A DNA stretch of 64,000 nucleotides from assembly GCF_003724155.1 (NCBI RefSeq), contig NZ_RJJQ01000012.1, forward strand, positions 1 to 64,000, read 5' to 3'. The position numbers and the translations under genes were made by a program. This document shows positions 52,912-61,913 of the stretch, in pieces. Under the pieces are notes generated by a model. The model worked only from the letters and a program-made list of their open reading frames with translations, was not told the origin of the DNA and ran no database searches. How positions within the stretch are numbered: position 1 is the stretch's first letter; each line of letters starts with the position of its first letter. This DNA comes from Flexivirga caeni (lineage in GTDB: Bacteria; Actinomycetota; Actinomycetes; Actinomycetales; Dermatophilaceae).

Positions 52912-54383
52912 GCGTCGCCTTTCGCGGAACCGTCCTGCTCGTCGTCGCCCGGCTCGTCGTCGCCCGACGTGCTGCGCTCGGCATCCAGCTCGGCAGCGCC
53001 CTGCGCGAGCAGCGCCTCCAGTGCGGCGTCGACCTCGTCCGGTGCGGCGGCCTGCTCGTCCGGGGACTGCCGGCGCCGCACATAGGCCTGCGGGTCGTCC
53101 AGATCGTCGGCGGTCGGCGCGAAGTCGGGGTGCTTCCAGGCGCCGTCGCGCGCCTGCTGGCCCATCGCGTCGGACAGCGCGGTGAACACCTGGGCGGCGT
53201 CGCGCAGCCGGCGGGGTCGCAGCTCCAGGCCGACCAGGGAGGCGAAGACTCGTTCGGCCGGGCCGCCGCTGGCGCGACGACGGCGGACCGCTTCGGACAA
53301 TTGCGCGGTGTGCGGCAGGTGCTGACCGGTCGCCTCGTTGGTCACCACGTCGACCCAGCCTTCGACCAGGGCGAGCAACGTCTCCATATGCGCGAGCGCG
53401 CGCTGCTGTGCCTCGGAGGGTTCGGCGCTGAAGAGCGAGCCCTGCAACGCCTCTTGCATCGCGGCGGGATCGCTGGGGTCGGCGTCGGAGATCGCGCGCT
53501 CGATGCCCTCGGTGTCGATCGAGATGTCTCCGGCATACGACTGGACGGCGGCGATCAGCGCCGCACCCAGCCACGGCACCCCCGCGAAGAGGCGGGCCCG
53601 CGCCGCCTCGCGCACCGCCAGATAAAGGTTGACCTCCCCGCCGTCGATCTCGAGGCCCTCGGCGAAGTCGCTGACGTTGGCCGGCAGCATCGCGACACCG
53701 TCGGTCAGCGGCAGCCCGATCTCGCTGCCGCTGACCAGGTCACCCGCGAGTGCACCGACCGCCTGGCCGATCTGGGCGCCGAACATGCCGGCGCTCATCC
53801 GCGCCATCATCGGCTGCATCTGGCCCATCAGGGCGGCCGGATCGACACCGGCCGGCAGCCCGAGCTGCGCAGCGTCGCCGGGGTCGAGACGCCGCAACTG
53901 TTCGCCCATGGCGCGCTCGATCGCCGCGTTGACGCCGGACGCGACCGGCTCGACCAGCTGGCGCCACATCGGCATCGTCTGCTCGACCCACTCGGCGCGG
54001 CTGAGCGCCTTGGCCGGCCCGACGGCAGCGAAATCGGTGACTTCGTCAAGCCACAGGTTGGCGACCTGCACGACCTGCTCGACGTTGCGCGCAGCGGTCG
54101 CGCTGACGCTCGCGTCGCCGGCCGCGGACACCGTCTTGCGGGCGACATCGGTTGCCAGCTCCAGATTGACCGCGCCTTCGACGGGCGTGGACATCATCGC
54201 CTGCAGCTGACTTTGCAGCTGCTGCATCATCTGCGGGTCGATGTCCTGCATGCCCATCTGCTCCAGCGCGCTGGCCAGCTGGTCGTTGGCGGAGTCGCCG
54301 CCGAGCACCGAGCGCAACAGCTCGGACAGGTCCGGCTGCTGCGGCTCGTCGTCGTCGGGTAGCTCTGGCGGGTTGTTCGACAT
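52908..54383 (-). CDS. DUF2342 / zincin-2-like protein with altered metal motif
   Basis: A 491-residue protein. An acidic, Gln-rich N-terminus (about 1-70) precedes the DUF2342-type fold with ALGGQ-like AGMFGAQIGQAVGALAG near 195 and LPLTDGVAMLPANVSDFAEGL near 228. The expected metal-binding stretch, normally REAAHxRLFxHVPWL, reads REAARARLFAGVPWLG near 258, so both His are absent. An acidic C-terminus follows. The gene corresponds to Rv3195 of Mycobacterium. AGGAGAAG precedes ATG 54383. It is divergent from moaE. The fold is clear; peptidase activity is doubtful. Confidence 0.75.
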   Translation of the reverse strand: MSNNPPELPDDDEPQQPDLSELLRSVLGGDSANDQLASALEQMGMQDIDPQMMQQLQSQLQAMMSTPVEGAVNLELATDVARKTVSAAGDASVSATAARNVEQVVQVANLWLDEVTDFAAVGPAKALSRAEWVEQTMPMWRQLVEPVASGVNAAIERAMGEQLRRLDPGDAAQLGLPAGVDPAALMGQMQPMMARMSAGMFGAQIGQAVGALAGDLVSGSEIGLPLTDGVAMLPANVSDFAEGLEIDGGEVNLYLAVREAARARLFAGVPWLGAALIAAVQSYAGDISIDTEGIERAISDADPSDPAAMQEALQGSLFSAEPSEAQQRALAHMETLLALVEGWVDVVTNEATGQHLPHTAQLSEAVRRRRASGGPAERVFASLVGLELRPRRLRDAAQVFTALSDAMGQQARDGAWKHPDFAPTADDLDDPQAYVRRRQSPDEQAAAPDEVDAALEALLAQGAAELDAERSTSGDDEPGDDEQDGSAKGDA

Positions 54384-54520
54384 GTCTTCTCCTGGCCCGG
54401 ATGGGGCACGCGGTGGGTGCGTGCCGACCGTGAATAGGCTCTCCACTAGACAACCACGAACGCCGTGCCCGGGTTCCACCGCGGCGCCGGTGTTCGCCCG
54501 TAGCGCAATCAGGAGAACGT

Positions 54521-54949
54521 ATGACGCAGCCGGACCCACGCGTGCGCTTCGTGGATGTGCGTGACACACCGCTTTCGGTCGACGAGGCGCTGGCTGCCGT
54601 GAGCGACCCGGCGGCGGGCGGCCTGGCTGTCTTCATTGGGACGGTCCGTCAGCAGGATCACGCGAAAGCAGTTGAACTGCTTGACTATTCAGCTCACCCG
54701 TCGGCCGTCGAGGTGATGCGGGAGGTCGCCGAGTCGGTGCTGACCGACGAGATCACCGCACTCGCCGCCGTGCACCGGGTCGGCCGGCTGCGGGTGGGGG
54801 ACCGCGCTGTCGTCGTCGCAGTGAGTTCACCGCATCGTGCTGCCGCGCTCACAGTATGCAAGGACATGATCGACACCCTGAAAGAGCGGGTGCCGATCTG
54901 GAAGCATCAGGCATTCCGCGACGGAAGCGACGAATGGGTCGGGTTGTAG
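54521..54949 (+). CDS. moaE: Molybdopterin synthase catalytic subunit MoaE
   Basis: A 142-residue MoaE. FIGTVR near 38, YSAHPSAVEVM near 56 (substrate loop), HRVGRLRVGDRAVVVAVSSPHR near 84-105 and PIWKHQ near 126 carry the catalytic Lys and Arg residues. It transfers sulfur to precursor Z with a MoaD-type carrier charged by MoeZ. CAGGAGAACGT precedes ATG 54521. No other mo genes are near. The PDZ-Lon gene starts 3 bases after its stop. Confidence 0.9.
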   Translation: MTQPDPRVRFVDVRDTPLSVDEALAAVSDPAAGGLAVFIGTVRQQDHAKAVELLDYSAHPSAVEVMREVAESVLTDEITALAAVHRVGRLRVGDRAVVVAVSSPHRAAALTVCKDMIDTLKERVPIWKHQAFRDGSDEWVGL

Positions 54950-54952
54950 AAG

Positions 54953-56056
54953 ATGACGACGAACACCGATCTGCCTGATGGCGGCATCGAGCGCACCTCC
55001 GCGCGCAGACTGAGCGGCAAGAACATCGCCCTGCTCGTGATCGCGATCGTGGTGATCGTCGCGATCGCGGCGCTGAACCTGATCCACGTGCCGAAGGTGA
55101 TCCTGCGGCCGGGGCCGGTGACCAACACGCTGGGCACAGCGGGCGGCAAACCGGTCATCGAGATCTCGGGCGCGCGCACCTACCCGGCTACGGGCAGCCT
55201 CGATTTCACCACGGTGTCGATGGCGGGCGGGCCGCAATACCCGGTGAGCATCATGGAGTGGCTGAAGGCCAAATACTTCGACGACGATGCCGAGATCGAC
55301 CCCGAAAGCATGTGGTTCCAGAAGGGCGTCACTTCCCAGCAGGTGCAGCAGCAGAGCACCTCGGAGATGACCAACTCGCAGCAGACCGCCGAAGTCGTCG
55401 CCATGCGCGCTGCCGGGGTCACCGTCCCCGAGACGATCACCGTCGTGGAGTTGCAGCAAGGCGCGCCGGCCACGGGCAAGCTGCTGCCCAAGGACCAGCT
55501 GGTGACCGTCAATGGCGCCAAGGTCACCGACTTGACGTCGATCTCGACCGCGATGTCGAAGGTGCATGCCGGTGCGGTCGTGCCGGTTACGGTCATGCGC
55601 GGCGGCAAGCGGGTCGACCTGCGCGTGCCGACCGGAAAGGGTCAGGACGGCGGGGCGGTGTTCGGCATCGCGATCGCACCGTCATACAAGTTCCCCTACC
55701 AGGTAAAGGTCAACGCAGGGAACGTCGGCGGACCGTCGGCGGGCACGATGTTCACGCTGGCGATCTATGACCTGCTCACCTCCGGTTCGCTGACCGGTGG
55801 CAAGAAGATCGCCGGCACCGGCACGATGTCCGAGGACGGCTCGGTCGGCCCGATCGGCGGCATCCGGCAGAAGATGCTCGGTGCCAAGCGAGCAGGCGCG
55901 CAGTTCTTCCTCGCGCCGGTGAGCGACTGCCAGGAGGCCGTCGGCCACATTCCGGCGGGTCTGACAGTGATCAAGATCAACGATTTCAGCGATGCGCTGG
56001 CCATGCTGAAGGAGATCCGCACCGGGCAGACCAGTGGCTTCCCCAGTTGCGGCTGA
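54953..56056 (+). CDS. PDZ-domain Lon-like serine protease (YlbL family)
   Basis: A 367-residue membrane-anchored protease. A single helix near 25-42 (IALLVIAIVVIVAIAAL) anchors it; a PDZ domain lies about 150-230 (GAPATGKLLPKDQLVTVNGAKV); the S16 Lon domain follows with catalytic Ser in GGPSAG near 263 and Lys in IRQKMLGAKRAGA near 308. It corresponds to Rv3194c. The substrate is unknown; it may act on membrane proteins outside the cell. It ends one base before the convergent PPA1309-like gene. Confidence 0.88.
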   Translation: MTTNTDLPDGGIERTSARRLSGKNIALLVIAIVVIVAIAALNLIHVPKVILRPGPVTNTLGTAGGKPVIEISGARTYPATGSLDFTTVSMAGGPQYPVSIMEWLKAKYFDDDAEIDPESMWFQKGVTSQQVQQQSTSEMTNSQQTAEVVAMRAAGVTVPETITVVELQQGAPATGKLLPKDQLVTVNGAKVTDLTSISTAMSKVHAGAVVPVTVMRGGKRVDLRVPTGKGQDGGAVFGIAIAPSYKFPYQVKVNAGNVGGPSAGTMFTLAIYDLLTSGSLTGGKKIAGTGTMSEDGSVGPIGGIRQKMLGAKRAGAQFFLAPVSDCQEAVGHIPAGLTVIKINDFSDALAMLKEIRTGQTSGFPSCG

Positions 56057-56057
56057 G

Positions 56058-56612
56058 CTACTCCTCCAGCGTCACCCGCAGCGCGTGCACCAGGCCGGGC
56101 GCGATGTCCTGGCCTACGGCGACCTTGTCATCGGTGTCGTGCGCGCGCTGCCGCAGCAGGCAGATCGACTCGCCGTCGCGCAGCACCGCGGCGAAGAGGC
56201 GCACGTCGGCCCGGTCGGGGTGCGCGGCGAGGGCGTCCGTGGCGGCAACCGGATTCTCCGGCAGGCCCTGCTCGGCCTCCGGCGGCACGACGATGCGCTC
56301 GACGGCGAGCGCGACTCCGTCGACCTCGGGCGGCCAGGCCAGCTGACGCAACAGGCTCTCGATGCTGGACGTCTGCGGCAGGCCCTCCTGCTCGATCGTG
56401 CTGTATGCCGCGGGGTCGGCACCGCGCAGCTGCCCCGCGAGGCCGGGCTCCCGCTTGAGCAGGTCGCGGTTGCGGGCGATCGCGAAAAGGCGTGGTGCCT
56501 GGTCCCATCCGGCAGCTGCGACGTGTCGCTCGGTCTCGACCGCACACTCGGCGAGCGGGCTGAGCACGGGTTTGGCGACGGGCGCGGACTCTTCGGGCGG
56601 CATACCCTCCAT
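56058..56612 (-). CDS. PPA1309 family protein
   Basis: A 184-residue soluble protein (MEGMPPEESAPVAKP..., ending HALRVTLEE). It matches actinobacterial PPA1309-type proteins that usually sit between the PDZ protease and UPF0182 genes. LAWPPEVDGVALAVERIVVPPEAE near 85 and DALAAHPDRADVRLFAAVLRDGES near 125 are family-like stretches. Function unknown. The start is uncertain between 56627, 56612 and 56603. Confidence 0.7.
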   Translation of the reverse strand: MEGMPPEESAPVAKPVLSPLAECAVETERHVAAAGWDQAPRLFAIARNRDLLKREPGLAGQLRGADPAAYSTIEQEGLPQTSSIESLLRQLAWPPEVDGVALAVERIVVPPEAEQGLPENPVAATDALAAHPDRADVRLFAAVLRDGESICLLRQRAHDTDDKVAVGQDIAPGLVHALRVTLEE

Positions 56613-56753
56613 GCTGCCGCACGTCATCGATGCAGCCGCGCGCGGTGCCACCGCACACGGCGCTTTTCCCGGCTCGCCACACGCGTTCATAACTGCGCGG
56701 GTTAGGTTGTCCCCAAACCTGGACCCTGCACACGAACCGACTTCGAGGCCCAC

Positions 56754-59700
56754 GTGAGTTCTGCGGACGACCCGACCGACGATGCCGGCAACGGCGACCA
56801 GCGCGCCCGAGTGACTGCCCGGCGAGTAGGGCCTGCGGGTGCCCGCCGCACCCTGATGGTGATCTGCGCGCTCGTCGTGCTCGTGGTCGCTGTCCAGGTC
56901 TGGGCGAATGTCTGGACCACCAAGCTCTGGTTCGACAGCCTGGGCTACGCATCGGTCTTCCGCATCGAATACCTCACCAAGGCAATCCTTTTCGTGGTCG
57001 GCGGGCTCTTCGTCGGCGGGCTCATCTGGGTCAGCATGTGGCTCGCTTTCCGGCATCGGCCGGTCTATGCGCCGTCGACGAGCGAGATGGACGCCATGGA
57101 CCGCTACCGCGAGGCGATCGAACCGTTCCGGCGCGCCACGTTCTGGGTGGTGCCGCTGGCCTTCGGGGTGTTCTCCGGCTCCGCCGCGATCGGGCAGTGG
57201 AAGGTCGTGCTGCTGTGGCTGCATCGCCAGCGTTTCGGGACCAAGGACCCCGAGTTCCACAAGGACATCGGTTTCTACGTCTTCACCCTCCCGTGGCTGC
57301 AGACAGTCGTGTCGTTCCTCACCATGGCGCTGATCCTGTCGGCCGTCGCCGCCCTCGTCATGCATTACCTGTATGGCGGGATCTCCTTGCACGACAAGGG
57401 AGTCCACACCACCGGAGCAGCGCGCATCCACTTGTCGGTGCTGTTCGCGGTGCTGGTGCTGGTGCGCGGCGCCGCCTACTGGCTAGGCCGCTACGACCAG
57501 ACGGCGACCGACAACTCGCTGTTCACCGGCATCGACTACACCGCCCAGAACGCCGTGCTGCCCGCGAAGGCGATGCTCGCCGCCGCCGCCGTCATCTGCG
57601 CGGCCCTCTTCGTGGCGACCATCTGGACGCGCACCTGGCGGTTGCCGATCGTCGGGCTGGCGCTGCTGATCGTGTGCGCGATCGTGCTCGGCGCGATCTA
57701 CCCGGCGCTGGTGCAGCGCCTGAAGGTGCGCGGGAACGAGCAGGCGCTGCAATCGCCATACATCAGCCAGAACCTCACGGCGACCAAGGCGGCCTACGGC
57801 CTGGACAAGGTGCAGGTCACGCCATACACCCCGACGAAGTCCACCAGCGCCGGCCAGCTCGCGCAGGACGCCGAGACGGTGCCCGGCATCCGACTGGTGG
57901 ACCCCTCGATCGTGTCGCCGACCTTCCGGCAGTTGCAGGGGCAGAAGAGCTACTACCAGTTCGCCAACACGCTGGACGTCGACCGCTACAAGGTGGGCAA
58001 GCAGACCGACGACGTGGTGATCGGTGTGCGCGAGATGTCCCTGGCCGGTGTCCCTGCGTCGCAACGCAATTGGGTCAACGACCACATGGTCTACACGCAC
58101 GGGTTCGGCGTCGTGGCGGCATACGGCAACAAGCGCACCGACAACGGCCAGCCGGTGTTCATGGAGTCCGGCATCCCCCCGACGGGCAAGCTGGGCGCCT
58201 TCCAGCCACGCATCTACTTTGGGGAATCCTCCCCGCAATTCTCGATCGTCGGCGGCCCGAAGAACGGCACCAAACGGGAGCTCGATTACCCCGACTCCTC
58301 GTCCGGCGGCGAGCAGCGCACGACCTACACCGGGGGCGGCGGCGTCGCCATGGGGTCGTGGCCGCGCCGGGTCGCGTATGCCACGAAGTATCACGACCTC
58401 AACTTCCTCTTCTCCGGGGCGATCAACCCTGACTCGCGGATCCTCGACACCCGCAACCCGATCGACCGGGTGAAGAAGGTCGCGCCGTGGCTGACGGTGG
58501 ACGGCGACCCCTACCCGGTGGTGGAGGACGGGCAGGTGCAGTGGGTGGTCGACGGCTATACGACGAGCGCGCATTACCCGAACTCGGAGCTGCAGTCGCT
58601 CGGCAACGCGACGTCCGACTCGCTTACCAGTCAGTCGGACAACCTGCGCACGCTTGCCGGCGGCCGGATCAACTACATCCGCAACTCGGTCAAGGCGACG
58701 GTGAACGCCTACACCGGCGCGGTGACGCTCTACGCGTGGGACGACACCGATCCGGTGCTGAAAGCCTGGATGGCCGCCTTCCCCGGCACGGTGAAGCCGA
58801 TGTCGGACATCTCCGCGAACCTGATGGCGCACCTGCGCTACCCGGAGGACCTCTTCAAGGTGCAGCGGGAACTGCTCACCAAATATCACGTGACTGACCC
58901 GGGCCAGTTCTTCCAGGGCAACGACCAGTGGCAGGTGCCGACCGACCCGTCCTCGAAGGCCGGCGCCCAGGTGCCGCCCTATTACCTGTCGGTTGCGATG
59001 CCGGACCAGACCTCGCCGACGTTCTCGCTCACGACGACCTACATCCCCACAGGCGACCGGCAGAACCTGTCGGCGTTCATGACGGTCGACGCCGACGCTG
59101 GCTCGACACCGGGGAAGAAGGCGCCCGACTACGGCACGTTCCGCATCCTGGAAATGCCCCGCAATGTGACCATCAAGGGTCCCGGGCAGTTCCAGAACGA
59201 CATCAACTCCTCGCAGGCGGTGTCGCCGACGACCAAGCAGACGCTCTCGCAGTTCCTGACCTACAACAAGCAGGTCGGTTCCTCGGTGGAGGAGGGCAAC
59301 CTGCTCACCCTGCCGGTCGGCGGCGGGTTGCTGTATGTAGAGCCGATCTATGTCAAGGCGTCCGGCAGCACCTCGTTCCCGCTGCTCCAGGCGGTGGTGG
59401 TCGGTTTCGGTGACAAGCTCGCCTGGGACACCACACTCAATGGTGCGCTCAACTCCCTCTTCGGCGGCGATTCCGGTGCTACTGCTGGGGATTCGGGGCA
59501 GGCGACAGCGCCGTCGTCCGGCTCGGCCCCGTCGTCGTCGCCTTCGTCGTCGCCTTCCTCGTCCGCAAAGTCGTCCGGGACGTCCAACGCCGCGGTGCGG
59601 GCGGCGCTCGCCGACGCGGAGAAGTGGTATGCCAAGGGTCAGGCCGATCTGAAGAAGGGCGACTTCGCGGCATACGGGCAGGACCAGAAGGAACTCGCCG

Positions 59701-59789
59701 CCGCGCTGAAGCGGGCCATTGAGGCCGAAGGCGGCACGACGCCGTCGTCCAGTTCCTCACCGGAACCTTCGTCCACCGGCTCCAACTAG
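56754..59789 (+). CDS. UPF0182 family membrane protein, second paralogue
   Basis: A 1011-residue protein with seven membrane segments in the first 330 residues and a large UPF0182 domain ending near 905, followed by a Ser/Pro-rich linker, a short helical segment (AADAEKWYAKGQADL-like repeat near 950-985) and a second Ser-rich tail. It shares motifs with the copy at 2938-5685 (AVVVDGK/VVEDGQ followed by IKW/VQWVVDGYTTS, and the LYAW stretch). The start is GTG at 56754. By position it corresponds to Rv3193c. Function unknown. Confidence 0.88.
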   Translation: MSSADDPTDDAGNGDQRARVTARRVGPAGARRTLMVICALVVLVVAVQVWANVWTTKLWFDSLGYASVFRIEYLTKAILFVVGGLFVGGLIWVSMWLAFRHRPVYAPSTSEMDAMDRYREAIEPFRRATFWVVPLAFGVFSGSAAIGQWKVVLLWLHRQRFGTKDPEFHKDIGFYVFTLPWLQTVVSFLTMALILSAVAALVMHYLYGGISLHDKGVHTTGAARIHLSVLFAVLVLVRGAAYWLGRYDQTATDNSLFTGIDYTAQNAVLPAKAMLAAAAVICAALFVATIWTRTWRLPIVGLALLIVCAIVLGAIYPALVQRLKVRGNEQALQSPYISQNLTATKAAYGLDKVQVTPYTPTKSTSAGQLAQDAETVPGIRLVDPSIVSPTFRQLQGQKSYYQFANTLDVDRYKVGKQTDDVVIGVREMSLAGVPASQRNWVNDHMVYTHGFGVVAAYGNKRTDNGQPVFMESGIPPTGKLGAFQPRIYFGESSPQFSIVGGPKNGTKRELDYPDSSSGGEQRTTYTGGGGVAMGSWPRRVAYATKYHDLNFLFSGAINPDSRILDTRNPIDRVKKVAPWLTVDGDPYPVVEDGQVQWVVDGYTTSAHYPNSELQSLGNATSDSLTSQSDNLRTLAGGRINYIRNSVKATVNAYTGAVTLYAWDDTDPVLKAWMAAFPGTVKPMSDISANLMAHLRYPEDLFKVQRELLTKYHVTDPGQFFQGNDQWQVPTDPSSKAGAQVPPYYLSVAMPDQTSPTFSLTTTYIPTGDRQNLSAFMTVDADAGSTPGKKAPDYGTFRILEMPRNVTIKGPGQFQNDINSSQAVSPTTKQTLSQFLTYNKQVGSSVEEGNLLTLPVGGGLLYVEPIYVKASGSTSFPLLQAVVVGFGDKLAWDTTLNGALNSLFGGDSGATAGDSGQATAPSSGSAPSSSPSSSPSSSAKSSGTSNAAVRAALADAEKWYAKGQADLKKGDFAAYGQDQKELAAALKRAIEAEGGTTPSSSSSPEPSSTGSN

Positions 59790-59800
59790 GTTGCGCCGGT

Positions 59801-59848
59801 CCCGAGCATGCCGGGCGCGCGGTATGGCGCGCGCTGGGCATGCTCGGG
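59801..59848 (+). terminator. Long hairpin after the second UPF0182 gene
   Basis: CCCGAGCATGCC pairs exactly with GGCATGCTCGGG, and an inner GCGCGC/GCGCGC stem extends it around a GGTATG loop. It starts 11 bases after the stop. No T-run. Confidence 0.65.
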
Positions 59849-59897
59849 CTGGCGTACGTGGCGTCGGGTATGCCGAACGGCGCGCGGATCCGCCGAT

Positions 59898-59926
59898 TTG
59901 GCGCTGCGCTGGCCGTCGCGTAAGGT
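59898..59926 (+). promoter_or_regulatory. Promoter of the initiator tRNA gene
   Basis: TTGGCG and TAAGGT are separated by exactly 17 bp and the -10 box ends 12 bases before the tRNA. This is a good housekeeping-sigma match. Confidence 0.7.
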
Positions 59927-59938
59927 TGTGTTCACCGA

Positions 59939-60012
59939 CGCGGGGTGGAGCAGCTCGGTAGCTCGCCGGGCTCATAACCCGGAGGTCGCAGGTTCAAATC
60001 CTGCCCCCGCTA
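59939..60012 (+). tRNA. Initiator tRNA-Met (CAT)
   Basis: A 74-base tRNA with acceptor 5' strand CGCGGGG and 3' strand CCCCGCT followed by discriminator A; no CCA is encoded. Position 1 and 72 are C and T, so the first pair is broken, an initiator hallmark. The anticodon arm is CCGGG-CTCATAA-CCCGG with three G:C pairs at its base, a second hallmark. T-arm GCAGG-TTCAAAT-CCTGC is intact. Confidence 0.93.
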
Positions 60013-60017
60013 CGAAT

Positions 60018-60049
60018 CAGGCCCGGGAAATCAAGGTTTCCCGGGCCTG
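60018..60049 (+). terminator. Terminator of the tRNA gene
   Basis: A perfect 13-bp stem (CAGGCCCGGGAAA and its complement) with a 6-base loop begins 5 bases after the tRNA. Confidence 0.8.
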
Positions 60050-60060
60050 AAAGGTTCTAG

Positions 60061-60864
60061 GGATTTGACCACCCTTCCACAAGCCCTCCTTTGCGGAGGG
60101 GTCTCACCTTCGGGACGCTCGACGGGTACTGCTCCGGGATCGCTCACAGGCATTACCAGGAAGGCTTCGCCGATCCGACTGTCGATGTCGTCGTGCGGCG
60201 TGTGCATCGAGGGCTCCGTCGGATCATGGGGGTCGCTCCGCGTCACCAAGCCCCTCCACTCACTCCTGCTGAGGTTGCTCAGATCATCTCGGCCATCGAC
60301 ACAAGCACAGCCATCGGTGTTCGTGACCGAGCCGTCATCCCCCTCGGCTACGCATCCGCGATGCGACCCGGTGAGGTCTCCGCCCTCGACGTAGACGACA
60401 TCACCACCAAGCCCACCGGTGTTCTCGTCACGGTGCGCCGCTCCAAGACCGATCAGGACGCGCGGGGTCAAGCGGGGTCAACTGGTCGGAGTGGCTCGCG
60501 GAGGCAACCCGTTGACCGATCCGATCCGCGCCCTCGATGCCTGGCTCAAGATCCACTCGCCGGAGGCGGGACCGCTCTTCACCCGCGGGTCGCCCACCAC
60601 GGTCACGTCACCACTCAGCGCATCGGGTCGCGAGCTCTCAGCCGACTCGTCCAGGCTCGCGCTCAAGCAGCAGGGTTCGACGGGATTCCCGTGACAGGTC
60701 ACTCTTTGCGTGCCGGCCATGCCACCACCACCGCGATCAACGGCGCTTCTATCGACCGGATCGCCGCCCAGACCCGCCACCGCGACCTCGGCACCCTGCT
60801 CAACCACTACATCCGCCCCGCTGAAGCGCTCGCAACCAGCACCAGCCGTGACCTCGGCCTCTGA
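60061..60864 (+). pseudogene. Tyrosine integrase remnant, N-terminally truncated with two compensating insertions
   Basis: The frame encodes the C-terminal part of a tyrosine recombinase but lacks the usual first 100 or so residues, opening straight into TLDGYCSGIAHRH. Catalytic residues remain: Arg in MRPGEV, Lys in RRSKTD, HSLR, the His in TRHRDL, and Tyr in NHYIRP. Between about 60465 and 60595 the true protein continues in another frame (RGQLVGVARGGNPLTDPI...GPLFTR). The entry shift is a tandem duplication of gcggggtcaa near 60463-60482 (+10) and the exit shift an extra GG near 60590 (+2), so the total of +12 restores frame. It lies 48 bases after an initiator tRNA gene, a common integration site. 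Confidence 0.8.
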
Positions 60865-60889
60865 GCGGACAACAGGTTGAGTCCATAGG

Positions 60890-60911
60890 TGATATCGTTG
60901 TGTTGATATCG
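60890..60911 (+). promoter_or_regulatory. Tandem operator-like repeat before the antitoxin gene
   Basis: TGATATCG occurs at 60890-60897 and 60904-60911, 14 bp apart, each containing the palindrome GATATC. Ribbon-helix-helix antitoxins autoregulate through such repeats. The second copy overlaps the first codons of the GTG start at 60900. Confidence 0.5.
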
Positions 60912-61151
60912 GAGATGATCGTCGTGGAGCAGATTCTGATTCGCAACCTTCCCGCGGGGACCAAGGCTGCGCTCAAGACGCGTGCCGAACAGCACCGCCG
61001 GTCCGTCGAGGCCGAAGCGCGGGAGATCCTTGCAGACGCTCTCGAACGTGAGCCGGTCACCCTCGTCGACCTGCTCAGCACCGACGAAGGGTCGGACATC
61101 GAGTTCGAGCCCGAGCGCCTCGGGGTGACTGCTGGTACGCCTGATCTGTGA
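60900..61151 (+). CDS. Antitoxin, ribbon-helix-helix (FitA-like)
   Basis: An 83-residue protein (78 from the ATG at 60915). [20 protein letters not shown] and [16 protein letters not shown] form the ribbon-helix-helix DNA-binding fold of FitA/Arc-type antitoxins; the C-terminal part should bind the toxin. It overlaps the PIN gene by 4 bases (GTGA). ATG 60915 with CGGAG just upstream is the likelier start, since the operator repeat would otherwise lie inside the gene. Confidence 0.85.
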   Translation: MLISEMIVVEQILIRNLPAGTKAALKTRAEQHRRSVEAEAREILADALEREPVTLVDLLSTDEGSDIEFEPERLGVTAGTPDL

Positions 61152-61579
61152 CTCGGCTGATGCAGTACGTGCTGGACACCAACGTGGTCTCCGCCCTGCG
61201 GGTCCGAGGGCGCAATCCGCAGGTCGAGGCTTGGGCCGCATCGGTGCCCATCGCGGATCAGTTCGTGACGGCAACGACGATGGCAGAGATCGAACGTGGC
61301 GTGGTTGCCAAGGAGCGATTCGACCGGCTTCAAGGCGAGATCCTGCGCCGTTGGTTCGAAGACCACGTTCTGCCGGCGTTCGCCGATCGGGTGTTGCCAT
61401 TCGACCTCCCCGCTTCCCGGATACTGGCCACCCACCGAGTCCCCGAACACGCTCCGCTCGACGACGCACTCATTGCTGCCGTTGCTCAAGCCGCGGACAT
61501 GACCGTTGTCACCCGCAACACCCGGCACTTCGAACCACTCGGCGTCGCCTGCCTGAGCCCGTGGGACCAAGGCGCGTAG
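61148..61579 (+). CDS. PIN-domain toxin (FitB/VapC-like)
   Basis: A 143-residue PIN ribonuclease. Acidic active-site residues are Asp in [11 protein letters not shown], Glu in TMAEIERG, Asp in PLDDALIAA and the following NTRHF region. FitB/VapC toxins cut RNA and are neutralised by the upstream antitoxin. The coding start may be GTG 61148 or ATG 61160. The pair lies just after the decayed integrase, consistent with arrival on a mobile element. Confidence 0.88.
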   Translation: MTRLMQYVLDTNVVSALRVRGRNPQVEAWAASVPIADQFVTATTMAEIERGVVAKERFDRLQGEILRRWFEDHVLPAFADRVLPFDLPASRILATHRVPEHAPLDDALIAAVAQAADMTVVTRNTRHFEPLGVACLSPWDQGA

Positions 61580-61913
61580 CGGCGACCGTGTGGCTGTGAC
61601 CCACTGGCGGCGAAGTGACGCACCCGCGCGCCCAGCGGATCGCGGCATAGTTCGGACGTTAGGCAGGCGACCTGGACGCCACGTCGCGAACCGGTTCGTC
61701 GGCTGCCGATCGTCGCCGTCGACGTCAGGGCGTAGCCAGGAACAACGGCGGGCTCTTATCGGTGTAGACCACGACCTGAATCCGGTCTTCCATGCTCGTC
61801 CGCTCAGGTTCGTTCGAGTCCCCGAGGCCCAGACAGGAGTCCACGCGGGCACTACTGCGCCGGCCAGCGGGGAGAGCTGGGGCCGCGCAGATGCGCAGCG
61901 CCAGCCTCTGGAA
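61580..61913. other. Gene-free stretch after the toxin gene
   Basis: I see no supported gene, terminator or repeat here. A short minus-strand frame (MEDRIQVVVYTDKSPPLF) near 61727-61795 has no ribosome binding site or recognised family. Confidence 0.3.

Noticed and set aside
61727-61795. A 22-codon minus-strand frame (MEDRIQVVVYTDKSPPLF)
   Set aside because: Too short, no ribosome binding site and no recognised relatives.
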